Assembly: GCA_039025235.1 (NCBI GenBank) | Contig: JBCCOS010000006.1 | Location: 62,001-126,000 of the forward strand | DNA: 64,000 bases | Direction of reading: 5' to 3' | Source of the DNA: MED-G105 sp039025235 | Lineage (GTDB): Bacteria > Pseudomonadota > Alphaproteobacteria > Caulobacterales > Parvularculaceae | Part shown: positions 9,072-17,114 of the stretch, in pieces | How the letters are laid out: each line of letters begins with the position of its first letter | Position numbering within the stretch: position 1 is the stretch's first letter | Made by a program: the position numbers and the translations under genes | Notes under the pieces: generated by a model | Told to the model about the DNA's origin: nothing | Databases searched by the model: none | The model's input: only the letters and a program-made list of their open reading frames with translations

Positions 9072-10145
9072 TTGAACGATACGGAAGACCTAGACGCTGA
9101 GCGCCTTATCAATGGCGAACGCAAGCCCGAGGACGCCGCCGAGGACGCCGATGTGGCCCTACGGCCGAAACGTCTTGGCGAGTTTGTGGGGCAGACTCAG
9201 GCACAAGATAACTTACGTGTCTTTGTCGGCGCAGCCCGGGCGCGCAACGAGGCGCTGGATCATGTCCTTTTCCATGGTCCACCAGGGCTCGGTAAAACGA
9301 CGCTTGCACAAATTGTAGCGAATGAACTTGGTGTCAATTTTCGCTCCACGTCTGGCCCTGTGATTACGAAGCCCGGCGATCTCGCAGCACTTCTTACGAA
9401 CCTTGAAGCGGGTGATGTTCTGTTCATTGACGAAATTCATCGGCTGACGCCAGCGGTGGAGGAGGTTCTTTATCCGGCGATGGAAGACTTTGCGCTTGAT
9501 CTTATGATCGGCGAGGGGCCTGCGGCGCGTTCCGTCAAAATCGATCTGCCGCGCTTCACTCTCATTGGTGCGACAACGCGTTCTGGTTTGCTTGCCAAAC
9601 CGTTATTGGACCGTTTCGGAATTCCTGTGCGGCTTGACTTCTATGCGCCCGATGAGCTTGCGTCGATTGTTGCGCGGGGCGCCCGTCTTCTCGATACAGA
9701 AATGTCGGCGGACGGCGCCATGGAGATAGCAAGACGAGCCCGGGGCACACCGCGTGTTGCAGGGAGGCTCTTAAGGCGTGTGCGCGATGTGGCAACGGTT
9801 GATAGTGTGGCGGTTATCGACGGGAAAGTCGCAGATGGCGCGCTGACACGCTTGGAGATCGACCGCCTTGGATTGGATCCACTGGATCGTCGGTATCTTC
9901 GTCTGATTGCTGAGCACTTTGCTGGTGGGCCCGTAGGGGTTGAGACGATTGCCGCAGCGCTCGCAGAGGCGCGCGATGCTGTCGAAGACGTTATTGAACC
10001 CTTCTTGCTTCAAAAAGGGCTCATCCAGCGTACACCGCGTGGTCGCATCTTGTCCAAAAGCGCTTGGGTGCATTTGGGGCTTTCTGCGCCAGCGGATGAC
10101 AACGCTATTGACAACGCTATTCCGGCGGATCTCTTCGACGATTAG
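9072..10145 (+). CDS. ruvB: Holliday junction branch-migration ATPase RuvB
   Basis: RuvB is the hexameric AAA+ motor that drives branch migration with RuvA. Walker A GPPGLGKT is at residues 69-76, Walker B FIDEIH ends at residue 123, sensor 1 is GATTRSGLL, the arginine finger region is PLLDRFGI, and the C-terminal winged helix includes PRGRILSKSAWVHLG. The start is a TTG preceded by AAGGAAAGAG; no ATG exists before the conserved core. A C-terminal short tandem (DNAIDNAI) extends the protein to 357 residues. Confidence 0.96.
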   Translation: MNDTEDLDAERLINGERKPEDAAEDADVALRPKRLGEFVGQTQAQDNLRVFVGAARARNEALDHVLFHGPPGLGKTTLAQIVANELGVNFRSTSGPVITKPGDLAALLTNLEAGDVLFIDEIHRLTPAVEEVLYPAMEDFALDLMIGEGPAARSVKIDLPRFTLIGATTRSGLLAKPLLDRFGIPVRLDFYAPDELASIVARGARLLDTEMSADGAMEIARRARGTPRVAGRLLRRVRDVATVDSVAVIDGKVADGALTRLEIDRLGLDPLDRRYLRLIAEHFAGGPVGVETIAAALAEARDAVEDVIEPFLLQKGLIQRTPRGRILSKSAWVHLGLSAPADDNAIDNAIPADLFDD

Positions 10146-10250
10146 TCTTTTGGTAAGTTCCGTGCGTTCGTTGTTGGCCAATCAAAATCATTGTTCAGAT
10201 TCGATATAGATCTAGTTGTATCTTCCTTCGCGTAACCCCATTTAAATAAC

Positions 10251-11684
10251 ATGTTTTATAGCGAAACCCCCATGCCCGATGATCTGAAGAGCCGTCCGAC
10301 GCCCAACGACAGTAAAGCCGGTATAACATCAGAGGACCTCTCTACCGATCGATTTGACGATGGTGAGTTCAATCCGGGTGATGGCGATGGGATGGCTGTC
10401 CCTGCAAAGCGCTTGTCGCGTCTTGCGAAGTTTGGCGCCATGGGCGCTGGCGTTGCGGGGAATATGATTGTCGATGGCGCAAAGCGCGTTGCACGTGGTG
10501 AACGGCCCGGACTGAATGACCTCTTATTGACGCCATCGAACGCGCAAAAGGTTGCGGACCAGCTTTCTCAATTACGCGGCGCGGCGATGAAGATGGGTCA
10601 GCTCATTTCAATGGATAGCGGCGATTTTATCCCGCCGGAGCTTGCGGATATTTTGGGAAGACTGCGCCAGTCCGCGCATTCCATGCCACCAGCACAATTA
10701 AAGTCTGTACTCGATAGAAACTGGGGCCGTGGATGGCTTGCCAAGTTTGAGAACTTTGATCCCAAGCCCATTGCTGCTGCATCGATCGGTCAGGTGCATC
10801 GCGCTAAGACAAAAGACGGTCGCGATCTCGCCGTGAAAATTCAATATCCGGGCGTGCGCGATAGTATCGAAAGCGACGTAGACAATGTCGCCACGCTTTT
10901 GAAAGTCGCCCGCCTTGCGCCAGAAGGCGTTGATATCGAACCTCTTTTGATAGAGGCAAAACGTCAGCTTCAGGAGGAAGCGGACTATGAACGAGAGGGC
11001 GCTCATTTAATGCGGTACCGTCAGCTCCTCGCTGACTGCGATGATTTTATATTGCCAGAAGTCTATGACGATCTGACGACTAAAGATGTGCTCGCCATGT
11101 CCCATGTGACCGGAACGCCGATTGAGCAACTGGCGAACCGGCCTCAGGAGGAGCGTGACCGCGTTGTGACGTTACTCATGACGCTGATGGTGCGTGAAAT
11201 TTATGACTTCCGGCTCATGCAGACGGACCCAAATTTTGCAAATTATTTCTATGACGAAGCAACGGGAAAACTTATCCTTCTCGATTTTGGGGCGACGCGC
11301 GAAATCCCTGAGACGCTATCGAATGGCTATAAGGCGTTGGCTCAGTCTACATTGAAGCAAGATTGGGAAGGCGCGCGCAGGACCGCTGCGGAGATGGGAC
11401 TCGCCGGCCAAAAGCACGAACCAAAGATCGAGGCGCTGTTGGAAGAAGTCTTCCGCCTCGCCATGGAACCGGTCCTACACGAAGGGCCTTTTGACTTTGG
11501 CAATACAGATCTTGCTGTGCGCCTTCGCGACAAGGGTCTCGCTCTTAGGACAGGTGGCTTTGTCCACGTACCGCCTCCGGCGACCGTCTTTTTTCATAGG
11601 AAATTTGGAGGCTCGCACCTTCTCGCAACAAAACTTAAAGCCCGCGTAGACCTCGGCGCCATTGTTCGCGAAGGCTTGGCATAA
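10251..11684 (+). CDS. ABC1/COQ8-type atypical kinase (UbiB family)
   Basis: ABC1/ADCK/UbiB proteins are atypical kinase-like ATPases that support ubiquinone biosynthesis. This one carries the family-defining KxGQ motif (KMGQ, residues 114-117, in RGAAMKMGQLIS), the Ala-rich loop AAASIGQVH (from residue 175) that replaces the P-loop, the lysine in AVKIQYPGV (K196), and the metal-binding LLDFGATRE. The RGAAMKMGQ context resembles mitochondrial COQ8/ADCK3 more than E. coli UbiB. There is no C-terminal pair of membrane helices as in UbiB. The N-terminal 50 residues are acidic and low in conservation; ATG at 10272 is an alternative start and neither has a clear ribosome site. It sits between ruvB and ybgC, an unusual place; it may substitute for ubiB, but no ubiquinone gene is nearby. 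Confidence 0.87.
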   Translation: MFYSETPMPDDLKSRPTPNDSKAGITSEDLSTDRFDDGEFNPGDGDGMAVPAKRLSRLAKFGAMGAGVAGNMIVDGAKRVARGERPGLNDLLLTPSNAQKVADQLSQLRGAAMKMGQLISMDSGDFIPPELADILGRLRQSAHSMPPAQLKSVLDRNWGRGWLAKFENFDPKPIAAASIGQVHRAKTKDGRDLAVKIQYPGVRDSIESDVDNVATLLKVARLAPEGVDIEPLLIEAKRQLQEEADYEREGAHLMRYRQLLADCDDFILPEVYDDLTTKDVLAMSHVTGTPIEQLANRPQEERDRVVTLLMTLMVREIYDFRLMQTDPNFANYFYDEATGKLILLDFGATREIPETLSNGYKALAQSTLKQDWEGARRTAAEMGLAGQKHEPKIEALLEEVFRLAMEPVLHEGPFDFGNTDLAVRLRDKGLALRTGGFVHVPPPATVFFHRKFGGSHLLATKLKARVDLGAIVREGLA

Positions 11685-11744
11685 AGCTAGCCCCCTTTGA
11701 GATCTTGGCTAATTGCTATACTGGACCACAAGAGCCAACCGTTT

Positions 11745-12176
11745 ATGGAAACCCCGCACGAAATACCTATACGGATTTATTATGAGGATACCGACTTTTC
11801 CGGTATCGTCTATCATGCGCGGTACTTGCATTTTTTTGAGCGCGGCCGGACAGAAGCACTTCGCGATATTGGGCTAGGCCACAGCGATCTTCTTGAACGG
11901 GATCCGCCAATGGTCTTTGCCGTTAGAAAGATGACAACGCTTTGGATGGCGCCGGCTCGGATTGATGACCTTTTAACGGTAAAAACACAATTTACACAGG
12001 TGCGAGGCGCCCGAATTTGGGCGGCCCAGGAAATTTGGCGCGATGACGTCAAAATCACCGCAGCCGATGTTGAGATTGTCTGTATGGACCTTAATGGGCG
12101 ACCAAAACGAACGCCCGATGATCTTGTGCAGCGGTTTATTTCTAGAAACGATGGTACTGCGCCAGCGGATGAGTGA
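11745..12176 (+). CDS. ybgC: Acyl-CoA thioesterase YbgC (Tol-Pal associated)
   Basis: A hot-dog fold acyl-CoA thioesterase usually encoded beside tol-pal and linked to phospholipid metabolism in proteobacteria. The active-site motif YYEDTDFSGIVYHARYL contains catalytic D17, followed by FFERGRTE; both are diagnostic of the YbgC/4-hydroxybenzoyl-CoA thioesterase group. ATG at 11745 gives 143 residues, normal length; an in-frame upstream ATG-less start at 11697 would add 16 unconserved residues. It is separated from tolQ by a GH29 gene on the other strand, so it cannot be co-transcribed with tolQRAB-pal here. Confidence 0.92.
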   Translation: METPHEIPIRIYYEDTDFSGIVYHARYLHFFERGRTEALRDIGLGHSDLLERDPPMVFAVRKMTTLWMAPARIDDLLTVKTQFTQVRGARIWAAQEIWRDDVKITAADVEIVCMDLNGRPKRTPDDLVQRFISRNDGTAPADE

Positions 12177-12218
12177 GAATAAAGCGGCTTAACCCATTAT
12201 TCTCCTCCAACTCTGACG

Positions 12219-13778
12219 TCACGTGGCTTTACTCAGCGTAACAATAACGGGAGCATCCAACCAACCGTTTATCGCACGAACGGTCACGGCTCCGCTCGAA
12301 AACTCGGTCTCCAAGCCTTCTTGGTGAAGGGCTTCTGCTTTCGAATAATTTTTGAAGTCGTCCGGCAGGGCAACCGTGATTGTTTGGTCTTTTGGTTTTT
12401 CGAGTAAGTGCAAAAAGCCGTTGGTCTCGTTTTTGGTTGCCCCAACGCGAAGGTCTTGCTGTGGGACGGCAACTGGCGTCGTGTCCTTGATCGCACTTCC
12501 GTGCAGCGCCAACCATTGGCCGATCCCTTCAAGACGTTGCGCCTGGGGCGGATCAATTATTGTATCCCCCCTTGGTCCAACATTCAGTAGCAGATTTCCA
12601 TTATAAGCACTGGCCTGGGCAAGCGTCTGGGCGATTTCTGCGACGCTTAGAAAATCTTCTTCTGTCTCCATTCGATTGTATCCGAATGAATGCCCGATAC
12701 CGCGCGTCGTTTCCCAATCATAATTGACCAACCGATTGAATATGGCATATTCCGGAGTCCGGATATCCCACACAGGAGGTTTGGGAAAGAAAGAGCCCTC
12801 CACATAGTCAGGCGTTCCTTCCCATGTCTCTTTGCGAAAAACACTCCAAAGGTTGAGCCAGCGATCATTAACCAGTCCTTCTGGGACGGTATTGTAATAA
12901 TGGGCTATAATTTCGAACGCGGATTTATGGCTTGGGTATCCGATATCGTTCCATAAAATATCGGGTTTGTAGCGGTCGATCAGTTCCCTGTAGTGGGCGT
13001 CGGCATACTTTGTGTAACCTTGATTTTTACCCGGCATGTTTAGCATAAAATCCAGCCTGCTCTCCAAGAGTTTGGGCTGGAAGGTCCAATCGACGCCGCC
13101 AGAATAATAAACCCCGAAGCGCATCCCTTGCGCGCGAACAGCCTCGGCCAATTCACCGACAACGTCGCGCTTTGTTCCCCAATTGGGAATGTGTGGGTTT
13201 GGCCTTGCGCTGGGCCACAAGATAAATCCGTCATGATGCTTTGTGCCTAGCACAACATAGCGCGCGCCGGATCTTTTGAATAATCTCGCCCATTCGTCTG
13301 GATTCCAATCATCGAGTGAGTCATTAAAAGCCTCGCCAAAGCGTTCGTAAGGGTAATCGGCGCCATATGTCTTACGGTGATACTCGGCAGTCGGCGCGCC
13401 TTCGAATTTCATCGAATGCCAGTACCACTCAGCATAAGGATTAAAACCATATCCAAATTTCTCGGACAAGCCATTGTCCTCTGTCGGCGCGAAAGCTGGA
13501 ATGGAATAAGGGCCCCAATGAATGAAAATGCCGAACTTCGCATCTTTAAACCACTGGGGTGTTGTATGGGTATCCAGGCTTTTTTCGGTCGGCAGGAAAG
13601 CACTGTCGGCGCCGCGGGTGGGTGCACCGCCGCACCCGGCTTGCAGACCGCCAAGCGCGGCGAAGGCCGCCGCGTTCGTAAGGGCGCCGCGCCGCGTGAG
13701 ACTTGAACTTAAGATACCCTGATCTTTGCTCGGTGCTTTTTTGAGGTTCGAAGTCACGGTTGCGTCTTTCCTTCTCAT
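12219..13778 (-). CDS. GH29 alpha-L-fucosidase, predicted Tat lipoprotein
   Basis: Glycoside hydrolase family 29 enzymes remove terminal alpha-L-fucose by a retaining mechanism. Family signatures in order: WFKDAKFGIFIHWG, KHHDGFILWPS, GVYYSGG, and the nucleophile aspartate in ILWNDIGYP (about residue 278). The export signal LTRRGALTNAAAFAALGGLQAGC combines a twin-arginine motif with a lipobox cysteine (about residue 49), so the protein should be folded in the cytoplasm, exported by Tat and lipid-anchored. ATG at 13778 is preferred to a TTG at 13829. It sits alone, convergent to ybgC and divergent from tolQ. Marine algal or host fucans are plausible substrates, but that is inference. Confidence 0.9.
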   Translation of the reverse strand: MRRKDATVTSNLKKAPSKDQGILSSSLTRRGALTNAAAFAALGGLQAGCGGAPTRGADSAFLPTEKSLDTHTTPQWFKDAKFGIFIHWGPYSIPAFAPTEDNGLSEKFGYGFNPYAEWYWHSMKFEGAPTAEYHRKTYGADYPYERFGEAFNDSLDDWNPDEWARLFKRSGARYVVLGTKHHDGFILWPSARPNPHIPNWGTKRDVVGELAEAVRAQGMRFGVYYSGGVDWTFQPKLLESRLDFMLNMPGKNQGYTKYADAHYRELIDRYKPDILWNDIGYPSHKSAFEIIAHYYNTVPEGLVNDRWLNLWSVFRKETWEGTPDYVEGSFFPKPPVWDIRTPEYAIFNRLVNYDWETTRGIGHSFGYNRMETEEDFLSVAEIAQTLAQASAYNGNLLLNVGPRGDTIIDPPQAQRLEGIGQWLALHGSAIKDTTPVAVPQQDLRVGATKNETNGFLHLLEKPKDQTITVALPDDFKNYSKAEALHQEGLETEFSSGAVTVRAINGWLDAPVIVTLSKAT

Positions 13779-14261
13779 TATTAATTTCTGATTCCCGCAT
13801 TGCGTGTCTTTTGCGAGGGGCACTAACAACGTTCCCTAGAACTAAGCGAAAATCAGGGATAATGGTAGTATATGATACAGTATTTTATCAGTGAAACAGT
13901 CAAGTGTTGCCGTAGGTAAATGCGTCAAGCCGTTCTTGCGTTCGGTTCAATCGACCAGCTGAAATGCTAAAGGCTAAAAATATCATCCAGCAATAATGAA
14001 GGATGGGGATGTTTTTCGAACGGGATCCATTGAAAGCACCTAGCGAATTTGTCTGTTGCCTCTCAAATGTCCAAAAATTCATCGAGTCTGTCGCGGAAAA
14101 CGCTTAGATCTGCCGCAATAGAGGCATATTGGCATCGCTTGGCAGGTTAATTCGTGTTCTCACGCGAATTTTGGACAGGCGGGCCTAAAAACTTGTTCGA
14201 AGTCTTTTATCAATAACCATAGTGGTGTTCGCTAGATGAAATTAGGCATTTCCGACAAGCA
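13779..14261. other. Spacer upstream of the fucosidase gene
   Basis: About 480 bases between the divergent fucosidase gene and the family A repeat. A/T-rich stretches around 13860-13900 probably hold the fucosidase promoter, including the imperfect symmetrical sequence ATACAGTATTTTATCAGTG, but no known operator was recognised. No convincing gene is seen on either strand. Confidence 0.35.
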
Positions 14262-14398
14262 TTAGAGCGCTTCGCCGATAAGTGTGTCGGTTGATGGTTC
14301 CCGTCCATCAACTCGGCAATAGGTCGAACAATTGTTCGACCGACCAAACAATGACTTAGAGCGGCGTTCCGATTCCATCGGAACGCAAAAAGCTCTAG
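14262..14398. repeat. Family A palindromic element, copy A1 (137 bp)
   Basis: Begins TTAGAGCGCTTCGCCGATAA and ends AAAAAGCTCTAG. Modules in order: terminal TAGAGC/GCTCTA inverted ends, a hairpin GTTGATGG/CCATCAAC around 14290-14312, an exact 20-bp palindrome GGTCGAACAATTGTTCGACC (14322-14341), an internal TTAGAGC, and a hairpin GCGTTCCGAT/ATCGGAACGC (14364-14386). Related copies lie at 19445, 43761 and 55624. It has no coding capacity. Confidence 0.9.
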
Positions 14399-14586
14399 AA
14401 AAGTGACTTCGCTTCGTTTGACGTTTGCCCGATGTTTTGACTTGCTAGACAGTTTGCTGATGCGATTGCTGGAAAAAATATCGGAGAACAAGAACCTGTG
14501 ACAATTCAAAGGCCAGAATACTTTTTAGGTGAGTTTAAAAATTTGACCTGATTTCACCAAATCGTTTTGGCAGAGATAAAACTGGG

Positions 14587-14601
14587 TTAATGACACATTA
14601 A
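14587..14601. promoter_or_regulatory. CtrA-type box (TTAA-N7-TTAA) upstream of tolQ
   Basis: TTAATGACACATTAA matches the full CtrA consensus TTAA-N7-TTAA of alphaproteobacterial cell-cycle regulation. It lies 55 bases before the tolQ ATG, where a promoter is expected. The match is seen directly; regulation of tol-pal by CtrA here is inference. Confidence 0.55.
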
Positions 14602-14655
14602 CGTTTTTGCTAGCACCGATGTGCAGTGGAATTGAGAGCGTAGAGGAAAGAAACG

Positions 14656-15375
14656 ATGGAAACAGAAGTTGTAAGTGCCACCGGGACCGCTCTTGGCGGC
14701 GAGTTCAGTTTGTGGAGCCTGTTTCTGAGCGCTGGCCTTGTCGTTAAGGCTGTTATGGGAATTTTGGCCATCTCATCGGTTTGGTCCTGGGCGGTCATCA
14801 TCGATAAGTCGATGCTGTTCGGTCGTTTGAAAAGAAAATCCAGCAAGTTTGAAAGCCAATTCTGGTCTGGACGGTCATTAGAAGAATTGCACCGCAAGAT
14901 GGGTGATAAGGCCGATCACCCCATGGCGCAGGTATTTAATGCCGGGATGACTGAATGGGCCCGCGCACAGAACCTTGGCCGTTCTGAAGCGCTGGCGGTA
15001 TCTGCGCGAGATCGCATTGATCGGGTGATGAGCGTTACGGTCGCGCGGTCATTGGAGAGCGCTGAACGGAACCTCGGCGTTTTGGCCACTATCGGTTCGG
15101 CCTCGCCATTCATCGGTTTGTTTGGAACGGTTTGGGGGATCATGACGGCCTTCCAGGCTATTGCCGCAACCAAAGACACCAATCTTGCCGTGGTGGCACC
15201 CGGAATTGCCGAGGCGCTGTTTGCGACGGCGCTTGGCCTATTAGCGGCGATCCCAGCAGTGGTCGGGTATAACCGCTATTCGTCAGCACTAAATTCTTTC
15301 TCCGTTCGCCTGGAGGGGTTCACAAACGAATTCGCGGCGATCCTGTCTCGGCAACTTGATGAGAGGTCGAAATAA
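14656..15375 (+). CDS. tolQ: Tol-Pal proton channel subunit TolQ
   Basis: TolQ is the inner-membrane proton-channel subunit (MotA/ExbB family) that with TolR energises TolA for outer-membrane constriction during division. The 239-residue protein shows three membrane segments: residues about 22-44, and the pair spanning ATIGSASPFIGLFGTVWGIM and APGIAEALFATALGLLAAIPAVVGYN, the latter two lining the channel. AGAGGAAAG precedes ATG at good spacing. Its TAA shares one base with the tolR ATG (15375), indicating coupling. Confidence 0.96.
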   Translation: METEVVSATGTALGGEFSLWSLFLSAGLVVKAVMGILAISSVWSWAVIIDKSMLFGRLKRKSSKFESQFWSGRSLEELHRKMGDKADHPMAQVFNAGMTEWARAQNLGRSEALAVSARDRIDRVMSVTVARSLESAERNLGVLATIGSASPFIGLFGTVWGIMTAFQAIAATKDTNLAVVAPGIAEALFATALGLLAAIPAVVGYNRYSSALNSFSVRLEGFTNEFAAILSRQLDERSK

Positions 15376-15818
15376 TGGGGATGTCGATGAATAGCCGGGG
15401 CAGTGGGCGCGCGCGCATGCGTCCCATGTCTGAGATCAATGTGACGCCGCTGGTCGATGTCATGCTGGTTTTGCTGATCGTTTTTATGGTTGCCGCGCCC
15501 CTCTTAACGGTAGGAATTTCCGTTGACCTGCCAGAGACGTCGGCTGCGCCAATTGGTGATGAGGGTGAGCCGCTTACCGTCACCATTACGAGCGAAGGCA
15601 AGGTCTTTGTTCAGGAAACTGAAACGCCAATTGATAGCTTAGTGGCACGGTTAGAGGCGATCGCAACAGCGGGTTACGATCAGAAGATTTATATCCGAGG
15701 CGATCAGCAACGCTCCTACGGCGAGGTCATGAAGGTCATGGGGCTGATCAATTCTGCAGGGTTCCGTAGAATTGGATTGGTGTCTGACCCCAATCTTGAT
15801 CTTGGTGCAGAGAATTAG
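15375..15818 (+). CDS. tolR: Tol-Pal protein TolR
   Basis: TolR (ExbD family) has one N-terminal transmembrane helix and a periplasmic domain that works with TolQ. The signature INVTPLVDVMLVLLIVFMVAAP carries the essential membrane aspartate (D in PLVDVM), followed by a periplasmic domain with YIRGDQQRSYGEVMKVMGLI. Length 147 is normal. It overlaps tolQ by one base, and tolA follows after 132 bases. Confidence 0.96.
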   Translation: MGMSMNSRGSGRARMRPMSEINVTPLVDVMLVLLIVFMVAAPLLTVGISVDLPETSAAPIGDEGEPLTVTITSEGKVFVQETETPIDSLVARLEAIATAGYDQKIYIRGDQQRSYGEVMKVMGLINSAGFRRIGLVSDPNLDLGAEN

Positions 15819-15950
15819 TGAGGCGGATGCTTGTTTGCGTCGTTGATATATTTTGTGGCTCTGGTTTGAGGGCTGAATTGTTTACGTATCGCGCAATTAA
15901 TCTTTTGAAGGGTCATTGCCGCGCGAACGGTTCGGGATGAAGGGCGTCCC

Positions 15951-16832
15951 ATGCGTTTTGGGTTATTAACATCCACATTACTGCACGCTAGCGCGCTCGG
16001 TCTTGCGTTTTTATCGCTGCCGGATGCGCTGCGTACCAATGTCGAAACCGAACCCGCCATCCCCATTGAGCTCATTAGCGAGGCAGAATACGCAGAAGAA
16101 ACCAGCGTTACAGCCGCTGCACCGAAAACTGAAGAAACACCGGAACCCGAACCAGAGCCGCAGGAGGAAGAAACACCGCCTCCTGAACCGGAAAAACAGG
16201 CTGCGCCAGAACCAAAGCAAGAACCCAAGCCAGAACCAGAACCTGAGCCTCAACCTCAACCTCTGCCGACGCCAAAACCAGAGCCGAAACCTGAACCTAA
16301 GCCAGAACCAAAACCAGCGCCAAAGCCAAAACCAAAAAAGCCGGAGCCAAAAAAAGAGCCAAAAAAAGAGGATCCGTTAGACCTCGATCGTCTGTCGGCG
16401 TTGGTTGATAAGGCACGCGAAGACGAGGCAAAGCGCAAAACTGAAGGAGAGGGGACGCCCGAAGAAAGTGAAAAGCCTCGGGCCGCTGCCGGTGCTGGAG
16501 ATCGTCTCACTGCCAGTGATATGGCGAAAATTCGCGCAGCCTTCAATGCGTGTTGGGACATGTCATCATTCATCGGCGCGCCTGAAGCAGAAAAGCTCGT
16601 CGTCATTCTTGAGGTTGATCTCTTGCAGGACGGCAATCTGGCAAAACCGCCGAGGGTTAAGAACGCCGTACAAATAAATCTATCTGGTAATCGCTTTTGG
16701 AAAGTTGCGGAACGTGAGGCATTGAATGCCGTGCGAAAATGTGTGCCGCTGGATTTCTTACCGCCGGTACGCTACGAAACCTGGAAAGAATTTGAATTTG
16801 TATTCAACCCAGCTGATCAAATTGGCCTTTAA
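15951..16832 (+). CDS. tolA: TolA, inner-membrane to Pal/TolB linker
   Basis: TolA spans the periplasm and transmits TolQR energy to TolB-Pal. The protein has a short N-terminal hydrophobic segment (LLTSTLLHASALGLAFLSL), then a long Pro/Glu/Lys-rich extended region (residues about 60-150) built from repeated PEP and PKP units, and a globular C-terminal domain with a Cys pair (FNACWDMS and RKCVPLDF) typical of alphaproteobacterial TolA/TonB-like domains. AAGGG before ATG supports the start. The low-complexity region varies freely within the family, so identity rests on position, architecture and the C-terminal domain. Confidence 0.92.
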   Translation: MRFGLLTSTLLHASALGLAFLSLPDALRTNVETEPAIPIELISEAEYAEETSVTAAAPKTEETPEPEPEPQEEETPPPEPEKQAAPEPKQEPKPEPEPEPQPQPLPTPKPEPKPEPKPEPKPAPKPKPKKPEPKKEPKKEDPLDLDRLSALVDKAREDEAKRKTEGEGTPEESEKPRAAAGAGDRLTASDMAKIRAAFNACWDMSSFIGAPEAEKLVVILEVDLLQDGNLAKPPRVKNAVQINLSGNRFWKVAEREALNAVRKCVPLDFLPPVRYETWKEFEFVFNPADQIGL

Positions 16833-17114
16833 AGTTCCTCCGTTTCAATTGATATCTACGACACTGTTTTTGCTCAATATATCTGACGCACCGAATCATT
16901 TTTGAAGCTTTTTTCTCGTTTCTAACGATCTATCGACGCTTGAATTCCAATAACCATCTATCTCAATAGCTTAAATCGGTTTAACCCGATATTTCCGATA
17001 AAGCAGTGTAAAGGAGCATCTGAAAAGACTTGCGGTGGCATGTCATTTTAGCAAGAGTTTTGTTTCTGCTGCTTTGATAGGTTTTGTAATTTGTTGTTAT
17101 ACGGAGAACTGGTC

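Noticed and set aside
13900..14082. Minus-strand 60-codon gene in the fucosidase upstream region
   Set aside because: No ribosome site, odd composition and no family resemblance; it lies in probable promoter DNA.
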